From the NCBI GenBank assembly GCA_900538885.1, contig UQAI01000010.1, positions 1 to 35,891 on the forward strand: 35,891 nucleotides of DNA. Direction: 5' to 3'. This stretch comes from an uncultured Mollicutes bacterium. GTDB lineage: Bacteria; Bacillota_I; Bacilli_A; ML615J-28; CAG-313. Below the pieces are notes generated by a model that was not told the DNA's origin, searched no databases, and saw only the letters and a program-made list of their open reading frames with translations. The translations under genes were made by a program, and so were the position numbers. Shown here one piece after another: positions 8,365 through 15,838 of the stretch (its first letter is position 1; each line of letters opens with the position of its first letter).

Positions 8365-8712
8365 CTATTTATCGCCTTTCTTTAAGATTTCTTGTAATGC
8401 TCTAGAACTGTCTACACTTTTAATTGGTATAGAGCATGCGATACCATGACCTGGAGATGCAAAGTCAAGTTCTTGTCTTAATGCATCAAACATAAATGGT
8501 ACCATGTTTTCATCCGCAATACTTAGTACTACATCTTTTTCAATTTTACCAAAGCCTAGATAGTCAAAGATTTCAATTGGGGCAGTACCATAACCAAGAA
8601 TGGTATGGTGATATATGCATCCAAGTTTTTCGAAAAGATTTACAACTTTCTTTCCTTTTTTTCTATCAACAATGGTAACTATTAATCTTAAGCCATTAGG
8701 AACATTATTCAT
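8365..8712 (-). CDS. P-II-like regulator (first copy)
   Basis: 115 residues. An upstream in-frame ATG gives four extra residues, but AGGTGG falls between the two ATGs, three bases before the second, so the start is uncertain by four codons and I prefer the later one. The gene overlaps the end of the DUF1538 gene (ATGAATAA), implying coupled translation. P-II-like features: L-R-L-I-V-T-I-V first strand, K-K-V-V-N-L-F-E-K-L helix, a T-loop-like G-Y-G-T-A-P-I-E-I-F-D-Y-L-G, K-D-V-V-L-S-I-A strand, and G-I-A-C-S-I-P-I-K-S-V at the C-terminal strand. It and the downstream copy share the order G-x-G-x-A...F/Y-L-G...K-D-V/I-V/I-L, so they are diverged paralogues. A hetero-trimer is possible. Confidence 0.78.
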   Translation of the reverse strand: MNNVPNGLRLIVTIVDRKKGKKVVNLFEKLGCIYHHTILGYGTAPIEIFDYLGFGKIEKDVVLSIADENMVPFMFDALRQELDFASPGHGIACSIPIKSVDSSRALQEILKKGDK

Positions 8713-10264
8713 AATCCACCTCATTTAGACCATTTAAGTCGAATTCAATAACATCTTCATATGGTAATTCTTTAGTAGCTTCAGCTCTTTGTAATTTAAT
8801 CTTATAGATTAAACCAACTAATTGAACAACGATTAATGGAGTCATCGCTACAAGGGCAACGATTCCAAAACCATTGCTTAGAATTTTAATGTCTTGAGAA
8901 TATATCTCATGGCATGCTCCTGTTGCAAGTGGTAATAAGAAGGTTGCTGTCATTGGACCTGAGGCAACACCACCTGAGTCAAAAGCAATTGATGTAAAGA
9001 TTTTTGGGACAATTAGTGATAAAATAATCGCGATACTATATCCTGGTATTAAAATCCACCAAATTGAAAAATCACATAATACTCTTGTCATCGCAAGACC
9101 TAGTGATATCGCAACGCCTATCGCAAGTGAAAATAACATAACACGTTTAGAGATAGTACCACCAGTTACTTCTTCAACTTGATTGTTTAAAACGTGAACT
9201 GCAGGTTCAGCCATAACAACAAAGAATCCCATTAACATACTTAGAGGGATTAACACCCACTTAAAGGTTTGACTGGCAATTGTTCTACCAAGTACACTAC
9301 CAACTGGCATAAAGCCCATGTTCGCACCAGTTAAGAATAAGACTAAGCCAACATAAGTATACCCTAAACCTATAAATATTTTGATAATGTTTTTCTTTTT
9401 ATCATGCTGTAAAAAGCATTCAAAAACAATAACAAATAATAGTATTGGCGATAGTGCTATCGCAATCTCTTTAATCATAGATACAAAGGTTTTACCAAAG
9501 TATGAACTAAAGTCATGAAAACTATTCATTACATAGCTAGAGCTACTATTATCGACAGTTATATTGGTAAATAGCCCTAATATTGTAACCGCGATAATTG
9601 GCCCAACCGAACATAAAGCAATGTAACCAAAACTATCGTTTTCATTATTTTTATCACCATTTAAACTTGCTACACCTAAACCAATTGCCATAATAAAGGG
9701 AACTGTCATTGGTCCTGTTGTTACACCACCAGAGTCAAAAGCAAGGGGAACAAAGCTTGTTGGAGCAAACGATGCAAGAATAAATACTATTAAATAAGCA
9801 ACTATTAAAACAACTCTAATATCAACTTTTAATACTACACGAAGGAGGGCAACTGTTAAAAAGATTCCCACACCAACTGCCACCATTAATATCAAAACAA
9901 TACTTGGCACGCCTTCCATTTGTACTTGTTTAGAAAGCACTAGTAAGTCAGGTTCTGCAATCGTTACTAAACTTCCTATTACAAATGGCACTAAAATTAA
10001 TAACCATATTTTACGATTTTGGGTGATGTATTTACCAACACCAACACCAACACTCATCATTGAAAGGTCAGCACCAAGAGTAAATAATGCCATCCCTACA
10101 ATTAACATAACTGATCCAATTAAAAATCCAATAAATATCCACTTACTAAAAAGAAATTCTTTTGTTACGAAGAAAACAATAAAATTAAGCACTACAATCA
10201 AAAGTGATATTGGTAGTACGGACATGATGGACTCTTTGGTTTTTTCGAATAATAATTTTGTCAT
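8705..10264 (-). CDS. DUF1538-family polytopic membrane protein
   Basis: 519 residues, starting at the ATG behind GGGAGGAAG (an earlier in-frame ATG lies inside that site). The protein is strongly hydrophobic, with roughly ten or more membrane segments, and is built as an internal duplication. The first half has A-E-P-D-L-L-V-L-S-K-Q-V and F-D-S-G-G-V-T-T-G-P-M-T. The second half has A-E-P-A-V-H-V-L-N-N-Q-V and F-D-S-G-G-V-A-S-G-P-M-T. Conserved polar/glycine patches repeated in an inverted or tandem membrane fold are a hallmark of transporters or channels, but DUF1538 has no established substrate that I know of. Transcribed from a consensus promoter as the first gene of an operon with two P-II-like genes, suggesting its activity is gated by a nucleotide- or metabolite-sensing P-II complex, as AmtB is by GlnK (inference). 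Confidence 0.88.
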   Translation of the reverse strand: MTKLLFEKTKESIMSVLPISLLIVVLNFIVFFVTKEFLFSKWIFIGFLIGSVMLIVGMALFTLGADLSMMSVGVGVGKYITQNRKIWLLILVPFVIGSLVTIAEPDLLVLSKQVQMEGVPSIVLILMVAVGVGIFLTVALLRVVLKVDIRVVLIVAYLIVFILASFAPTSFVPLAFDSGGVTTGPMTVPFIMAIGLGVASLNGDKNNENDSFGYIALCSVGPIIAVTILGLFTNITVDNSSSSYVMNSFHDFSSYFGKTFVSMIKEIAIALSPILLFVIVFECFLQHDKKKNIIKIFIGLGYTYVGLVLFLTGANMGFMPVGSVLGRTIASQTFKWVLIPLSMLMGFFVVMAEPAVHVLNNQVEEVTGGTISKRVMLFSLAIGVAISLGLAMTRVLCDFSIWWILIPGYSIAIILSLIVPKIFTSIAFDSGGVASGPMTATFLLPLATGACHEIYSQDIKILSNGFGIVALVAMTPLIVVQLVGLIYKIKLQRAEATKELPYEDVIEFDLNGLNEVDYE

Positions 10265-10287
10265 ATGTCTTCCTCCCATTAGTTGTA

Positions 10288-10316
10288 ATTATACTAAATT
10301 ATCATTCTTTTGTCAA
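10288..10316 (-). promoter_or_regulatory. Consensus sigma-A promoter of the DUF1538-P-II operon
   Basis: TTGACA, 17-bp spacer, TATAAT: a perfect match on the minus strand, 24 bases upstream of the DUF1538 ATG. Confidence 0.85.
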
Positions 10317-10423
10317 CTACATTTATTCATTAATTGTTGGAAAAAAAGTAGGTTTTAGTTTACTTATAAACTCAGTATATTCAGTAAATAACTTTTAATT
10401 TGAGTATCAAATTGTAACAAAAA

Positions 10424-10443
10424 TGGTTCTATAACTAGAACCA
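10424..10443 (-). terminator. Terminator of the repeat/solute-binding lipoprotein gene
   Basis: Perfect 8-bp stem TGGTTCTA/TAGAACCA, TAAC loop. T runs follow on both strands, so it is probably bidirectional. Confidence 0.8.
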
Positions 10444-10453
10444 CTTTTTAATT

Positions 10454-13400
10454 TTATTGAATGTTATAACCTAAATCTCTCATTGCTTGTTTGTACTTAG
10501 GAAGTACTTCACTAAGTGCTGTAACAGGAGAGTCAGTCTTCTTAACGATTGATGCAGCTAGAGGCCAGAAACCACCATCACCGAAGTGTGAGCCACCACC
10601 AACTGTCATAGATAATAATTCCATTAATTCAAAGTAAGTATTATCTTGACAAGACATGATAACTTCGATATCGATTTCACGGTCAAATTTAAACTCTAGA
10701 GAATTACGATAAGATTCATCAGCTGTTAAGTTAACTGTGTTATTAGGGTCATCGCCAAGACCTGCAACTAGGTCATGAAGAATGTTCATAATAACTTTAG
10801 CGTTAATACCATTTTTACCATTTTCGATATTTAATACTGCATAACAGCTTCTTGTTCCTGTATATGGAACTTTAAATGTTGAATTACTCATATCAACAGT
10901 TTCAATGTAGTTACCCTTTGCATCTGTTAAATATTTATCTTCATCAATTTTAATAGCTTTAGATACATCAGTTGTTGTAACTGGAGTTCCGCCTTGTCCA
11001 TCAGCTGTAGGGTAAGGAACAACACCAATTGTGAATGGCATAACTAATGGGTTAAATCTTGTTGATTCTTTTAAGAACCATAGATCACCATGGTGAAGAA
11101 TTGTTGAACCAGCTTGGAAACCTGGAGAAACGTCTTGAACACCACGACCATAGTATAAGCCACTTGCGTAAGCTTCTTGTAAGAATGAAATTATATCAGT
11201 TACTTGGGTGTTAGTTAAGAATAACCTTGGAGGATTTACACAGGATATTTGATTACCAGTTGAAGCTGTTAAACCAATGATACTTTCTGCGAAACCCATG
11301 TCAAGAACATATTCGCCCTTACTTAATTTAGTTTGAGCATCTCTAACCCAACTTGAGAATTTAGATATTGTCCATTCGCCCTTCATCCAAAGTTCAGCAG
11401 GATCTTCAAGATTTAAGTTTTTAACTTTGTCTACATTGTAGTACATGAAGTAGTCAGGTCTTGCGTTACCTAATGAATAACCATAAACTCTACCTTTTAC
11501 AGATGTAGCTTGGTTAAACATATTATCCTGGATATAACCTTTTGTAGACTGTTTAGTTTCATCATAACTTAATTCAGTAAAGACACCAGTTTCAGTAGTC
11601 ATGTTGTATAATTCAGCAATTGATCCACCTTTAACAAGTGTAGGAATCCATTGTGAAGCAATTGTTACAACATAAACATCTCCATAATCTTCCATATACT
11701 TCTTGTTGATGTGTTTAACACGTTCAGGTCCCCAAGGAGCTGAATCTTCCCAAGCTGTATACTTGATAATAATATCATATGCAGCTTCAACTCTTGTTTG
11801 ATGTTGTTGTTTGATAACTTTTTGAGAACCAGTATAACTTGGATCAAATGGGTTATTTTCTTCAATACTATCTACTTTAATTTCATAGATCATACCTTTA
11901 CCCTGAAAACCAATTTGATCTAATTCCCATTTAGGTTTGTAAACACCTTTTTTACCAAATACAGCAATTAATTTAACATCTTTATAAATATTTGGATTAA
12001 TTCTATCATAAACATTTCCTTTTTCATCTTCCCATCTCAAAAAATCTTTTGTTGGATTATTAGGAATAGCCTCAACAAGTTCAACACCTATGCCACCTTC
12101 AAATATTGTAGGAACATCAGCAGGAAGTTTTCCATCATTAACTACATAAGTAATTTTGTAGAAAGAAACTTTTTTCCAAATTGCTGTTAAAAGTACATCC
12201 TCCCTTGTTCCAGCAGTAATATGTTGTTTATTCCAACCAGCAAAGTTATAACCCTCTTTTGTAGGAACTGGTAAATCCCATAAGCCAACTGCTTCATCAA
12301 ATGTTGCCGGTGCATCAGCGGGAAGTGTGCCGCCTGCAGTATCATAAGTAATATTATGAGTAACACCAGAAGGTAAGTTTTCCCAACGCGCATATAATAT
12401 AACATTTTTTGCAGTACCAGCAGGAATAGCTGTTACTTTTATGCTAAGTTCTTTATCAAAATACCATCCACCAAAATTCTTATTTTCTTTTGTAGGAGTA
12501 GGTAATTGAGTTAAGCCATTTTTATCAAATATCTTAGGAGCAGTAGTAGGAAGTACTACATTAGTGAATTCACCTTTTTCAATATCACATTCAAGATATG
12601 TAATGCTAAATGTTTGTCCTATTTGCCATATAGCATAAAGTGTTACATTTTTCTTAGTACTACCAGGAAGAATATTGTTACATAATTTAATTCCTTTTCT
12701 TGAATCAATTGCCCATCCAATGAAATTCCAACCTTCTTTTGTAAGAGTAGGAATTGTAACATCACTATCTTTAGTATATTCTGTAGGAGCAGTTGTGTTA
12801 AAAACACCACCATCTAATTCATATGTGATAGTATATTTTTTTATTTCCCACATAGCATTTACTACTAAATCACATGTTATTGGCTTTGTAAAGTCATAGT
12901 CCCATCCCTTAAAAGTATAACCTTCTTTAGTTACAGTTTTAATATTGGTTAATATTGTGCCTTCTTCTACTTGTTTTGACTCAATTGCAGTATCAGTATC
13001 TGTATTAAACTTTACTCTGTATAAATGATTTCTATAGATATTTACTCTATATGTATCAATATCACCATTATCTTTTTCACATAAAATGTAGTAGTAATTA
13101 TCACCTTGAATTAATGGTACTTGTTTTGTAATATATATATTTGATCCATATTCATCACCACTTACATAGTATTTACTATAACCACCAAACTCTACAAATG
13201 GTTTAAAATTATATGATTTATTACTGTTAGGTACTATTACTTTATATATATCATTCTCTTTTACTGAACCTTTTAAATTAAATAATTCAGTTTCATCTCT
13301 AACAAAACGTGCTGTTAAAGTAATGTCACTTGTTACTTCGTCTTCATCAAATACCCATTTTTTATCACCTAGATACCAACCATCAAAAGTATATCCATCT

Positions 13401-13582
13401 TTTACTGGATCAGTTGGTTTTGTTACTTTTACACCTTTTGTTACTATTTGATCAGCAATCCTAAGTTCAGTATTTGTATCAAACTTTACTGTAAATTTTC
13501 CATTTTTAATTATTGGATCATCACATCCAACTATCACTAATAGTAATACTGCTAGTGAAATAAAACTTATTATTTTTTTCAT
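10454..13582 (-). CDS. Lipoprotein: six InlB-type repeats fused to a family-1 solute-binding domain
   Basis: 1042 residues. Signal peptide with lipobox V-I-V-G-C (C20), so it is anchored on the outer face of the membrane. Six Listeria-Bacteroides (InlB B-repeat-like, TIGR02543-type) beta-grasp repeats lie at about 28-93, 187-246, 250-320, 326-401, 409-470 and 475-542. They are marked by K-E-G-Y-x-F-x-G-W and a closing L-x-A-x-W/F. A separate beta-sandwich-like stretch sits at 95-185. Residues ~553-1042 resemble extracellular sugar-type solute-binding proteins (SBP family 1): E-L-W-M-K-G-E-W-T-I-S-K-F and W-F-L-K-E-S-T-R-F-N-P-L-V-M-P-F. Typical SBPs are 400-500 residues with a short linker, so the ~530-residue stalk is unusual. 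No sugar permease is nearby; it may serve a remote importer or act as a surface binding protein. Own promoter and terminator. Confidence 0.82.
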   Translation of the reverse strand: MKKIISFISLAVLLLVIVGCDDPIIKNGKFTVKFDTNTELRIADQIVTKGVKVTKPTDPVKDGYTFDGWYLGDKKWVFDEDEVTSDITLTARFVRDETELFNLKGSVKENDIYKVIVPNSNKSYNFKPFVEFGGYSKYYVSGDEYGSNIYITKQVPLIQGDNYYYILCEKDNGDIDTYRVNIYRNHLYRVKFNTDTDTAIESKQVEEGTILTNIKTVTKEGYTFKGWDYDFTKPITCDLVVNAMWEIKKYTITYELDGGVFNTTAPTEYTKDSDVTIPTLTKEGWNFIGWAIDSRKGIKLCNNILPGSTKKNVTLYAIWQIGQTFSITYLECDIEKGEFTNVVLPTTAPKIFDKNGLTQLPTPTKENKNFGGWYFDKELSIKVTAIPAGTAKNVILYARWENLPSGVTHNITYDTAGGTLPADAPATFDEAVGLWDLPVPTKEGYNFAGWNKQHITAGTREDVLLTAIWKKVSFYKITYVVNDGKLPADVPTIFEGGIGVELVEAIPNNPTKDFLRWEDEKGNVYDRINPNIYKDVKLIAVFGKKGVYKPKWELDQIGFQGKGMIYEIKVDSIEENNPFDPSYTGSQKVIKQQHQTRVEAAYDIIIKYTAWEDSAPWGPERVKHINKKYMEDYGDVYVVTIASQWIPTLVKGGSIAELYNMTTETGVFTELSYDETKQSTKGYIQDNMFNQATSVKGRVYGYSLGNARPDYFMYYNVDKVKNLNLEDPAELWMKGEWTISKFSSWVRDAQTKLSKGEYVLDMGFAESIIGLTASTGNQISCVNPPRLFLTNTQVTDIISFLQEAYASGLYYGRGVQDVSPGFQAGSTILHHGDLWFLKESTRFNPLVMPFTIGVVPYPTADGQGGTPVTTTDVSKAIKIDEDKYLTDAKGNYIETVDMSNSTFKVPYTGTRSCYAVLNIENGKNGINAKVIMNILHDLVAGLGDDPNNTVNLTADESYRNSLEFKFDREIDIEVIMSCQDNTYFELMELLSMTVGGGSHFGDGGFWPLAASIVKKTDSPVTALSEVLPKYKQAMRDLGYNIQ

Positions 13583-13615
13583 TCTTTTCCCTTTCTTTCT
13601 TTAATGTATATGCTC

Positions 13616-13644
13616 ATTATACAATTTTTAATCAAATATATCAA
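13616..13644 (-). promoter_or_regulatory. Sigma-A promoter of the repeat/solute-binding lipoprotein
   Basis: TTGATA, 17-bp spacer, TATAAT on the minus strand, about 34 bases upstream of the ATG. Confidence 0.78.
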
Positions 13645-13669
13645 CATATTAGGTTTATTTTTCTAAATA

Positions 13670-13703
13670 AAAACACTAAAGAAATTTAATCTCTAGTGTT
13701 TTT
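13670..13703 (-). terminator. Terminator of the pheST operon
   Basis: AAAACACTA pairs with TAGTGTTTT, with further AGA/TCT pairing inside. A T run follows on the minus strand. It lies just after the GH18 gene, the last gene of the operon. Confidence 0.75.
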
Positions 13704-13726
13704 GACTTAAATATTTGAATTATACT

Positions 13727-15319
13727 TTATTTATTTAGTGTTACATCGATTGCATCTAACAAATCACCAGTGGTATCTTGTGATAAATCCCAAAACATTA
13801 TGCCACCTAAATTATTATCTAAAACATATTTTGCTTTAGCAGCAATGCTTTTGGTACTATCATATGTAATAAAGGTTGTGCCTTCAATTATGTAAGCTGC
13901 TCCTGATGATTCATCGTATTGTTCTTTCCAGTGATATTTAGTAATGTTTTCTTTAATCTTGGTATAGGATATTGCCCCTTTGGCAAGACTTGTGGAAAGT
14001 GGTGCGCCAATTGTTGTATTAGTAGAACTTGCAAATGTTCCCATACGTCCGTAGAAAGCACCACCTATTACAATTTTTTCTACTGGTACATAATTTTTAA
14101 CAAAGTTAATGCTTTTTTCAGCACTACTTGCATAGTTACCAGAAAGATTAGTTAAGTGACTAGCTGTATTTCCCATCGCAAAGTCATAGGTCATAACATT
14201 AAAGTAATCAATGTATTCGGTTAAGGCTTTTAAATCATAAAAGGCATTACTTGGTGCAATCGCAATAGTTAAAAGTAAATCTTTACGATAATTTAACATT
14301 GCTGCTTTTAATTCTTTACAGAATAATGTAAGATTATTTCTATCAGCTGGGTTTGATGTAATTCCTGCAACTGAGCTTGTTGGATATTCCCAATCAATGT
14401 CAATTCCATCAAGATTATATTTAATAATCGTTTCCATTACGGAATTAACTAGGGTAGTTCTTGAATTTGGTGTCATCATAGCTTCACTAAATCCACCAGC
14501 TCCCCAACCTCCAAGAGCAAGACCAACTCTTACACCTTGACTATGATATGATAAAGTTTTCTTAAGGTTTGTATCATTATTAATTACAACTTTACCATTT
14601 GAAATTCCACCAAAACTATAATTGATGTAATCTATTTTTTCAAGATCAGTAGTTGATACATTTACTCCACTTGATGGGTAAAAATATGCTATTACTAATT
14701 TTTTGTTATCAATTGGTTTTAAGGCATAGGCCTTAACTGTTACTTCTTTCATAAATTTTAAAGTTACTCCTAAAAATACAATTGAGGCTGTTATTGTGAC
14801 TTTTGTATCTTTTGATCCTCTAATTATTTTACCATCAGTAGTGATTACACCATCATCTGATGTGGCCCAGTAAATTCTGCCAGTTGAGCCTGATATCATA
14901 TCTGGTAGATATATATCCTCATAAGCAACATCTGGGATATAATCTTTATTAAGGATATCTACTATTTGTTGATAAGTAAGTTCACCTTCTGGGATTTGTT
15001 CTTCACCTTTAGCGTATCCACAAGTTGTACAAACATTAATGGAATTTAAAGTATGGCCAGTTGATGGAAGTACTTCATCATAAGAATCTGAGCAATATGA
15101 ACACTTATATTTTATAACACCATCTACAGTACAAGTCGCAAGAACTTTTGATACTTCTTCATAATTATGCGGTACTGCATCGCCTCTTGTTGCCCCACAA
15201 ATAGTACAAGTTTCGGGGCTATAACAAGTTGCGGCGGCGTAGTTATGAGTGTGATTATCGCATGATACTAGAGTAAATATACAAAATATGAATAAGGCAA
15301 TTATTATACTTTTTTTCAT
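13727..15319 (-). CDS. GH18-family glycosidase lipoprotein (chitinase-like)
   Basis: 530 residues. Lipobox L-V-S-C (C20) predicts a surface lipoprotein. Residues 30-105 hold Cys-rich C-x-x-C repeats (C-T-I-C-G, C-S-Y-C, C-T-T-C-G) with the A-T-C-T...G-x-x-x-Y-x-C-S-x-C and S-T-G-H-T pattern seen in many Firmicutes surface proteins. About 112-198 is an Ig-like domain (I-Y-W-A-T-S-D-D-G-V-I-T-T-D-G-K). From about 207 a GH18 TIM barrel runs to the end: S-F-G-G, L-G-G-W-G-A-G-G-F, then D-G-I-D-I-D-W-E (304-311) with catalytic acid E311, M-T-Y-D-F-A, and G-G-I-M-F-W-D-L-S-Q-D. The catalytic D-x-x-D-x-D-x-E is complete, so hydrolysis of a GlcNAc-containing glycan is expected. The start overlaps the upstream stop by four bases (ATGA). 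Co-transcription with pheST is odd; no separate promoter was noticed. Confidence 0.9.
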   Translation of the reverse strand: MKKSIIIALFIFCIFTLVSCDNHTHNYAAATCYSPETCTICGATRGDAVPHNYEEVSKVLATCTVDGVIKYKCSYCSDSYDEVLPSTGHTLNSINVCTTCGYAKGEEQIPEGELTYQQIVDILNKDYIPDVAYEDIYLPDMISGSTGRIYWATSDDGVITTDGKIIRGSKDTKVTITASIVFLGVTLKFMKEVTVKAYALKPIDNKKLVIAYFYPSSGVNVSTTDLEKIDYINYSFGGISNGKVVINNDTNLKKTLSYHSQGVRVGLALGGWGAGGFSEAMMTPNSRTTLVNSVMETIIKYNLDGIDIDWEYPTSSVAGITSNPADRNNLTLFCKELKAAMLNYRKDLLLTIAIAPSNAFYDLKALTEYIDYFNVMTYDFAMGNTASHLTNLSGNYASSAEKSINFVKNYVPVEKIVIGGAFYGRMGTFASSTNTTIGAPLSTSLAKGAISYTKIKENITKYHWKEQYDESSGAAYIIEGTTFITYDSTKSIAAKAKYVLDNNLGGIMFWDLSQDTTGDLLDAIDVTLNK

Positions 15320-15837
15320 TTTTCCATTTCTAGCCTTTCTAAATATTTTTTACTTTCTTTTCTATTTTTGAAAATTATTTTTTCAACATTAGGATGTTCA
15401 TCTAAAGATTTTATAATTTGAGGTCGGTATTCTTTAGGAAAACTCCATACCCACTTAATAAAATCTAAATCAAACTTTTCGGTGCACCCTTCAGCAAGAT
15501 CAATGCGTTTATGTTCTTTTTTGTTAAGACTACGCTTAATTACGCCTCTTACACATACAAATCTATTATAATCAAGGAATATCACTAAATCAGCGCGTTT
15601 AAGCCTTAAATCAAGGGTAGATCCGTAGTTTCCATCCATAATCCAACTATCTACTAGGGTAAGTTCTTCAATTCTTTTTCTCCATACTTCTTTATCAGGG
15701 GTTTGCCAGTTTGGGAGCCAGTATTCCTTATCTAAGTGAATAACTGGAATATTAGTTAGTTCTCCTAGTTTTTTTGAGAATGTTGACTTTCCACTACCAG
15801 CTGAGCCAATAATAAGAATTCTTTTGTATGAAAACAT
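15316..15837 (-). CDS. P-loop kinase-like ATPase (FlaR/topology-modulation family)
   Basis: 173 residues resembling adenylate-kinase-like P-loop proteins annotated as DNA topology modulation protein FlaR. Walker A is G-S-A-G-S-G-K-S (11-18), followed by I-P-V-I-H-L-D-K-E-Y-W-L-P-N-W, which fits a substrate-binding region, and W-I-M-D-G-N-Y-G-S-T-L-D-L-R. A lid-like basic region (R-S-L-N-K-K-E-H-K-R) follows. The family name is historical; the fold suggests phosphoryl transfer to a small molecule. One base separates it from pheT, and its TGA stop overlaps the next ATG, so it is an internal operon gene. This TGA stop is direct evidence against a TGA-Trp code. Confidence 0.8.
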   Translation of the reverse strand: MFSYKRILIIGSAGSGKSTFSKKLGELTNIPVIHLDKEYWLPNWQTPDKEVWRKRIEELTLVDSWIMDGNYGSTLDLRLKRADLVIFLDYNRFVCVRGVIKRSLNKKEHKRIDLAEGCTEKFDLDFIKWVWSFPKEYRPQIIKSLDEHPNVEKIIFKNRKESKKYLERLEMEK

Positions 15838-15838
15838 A

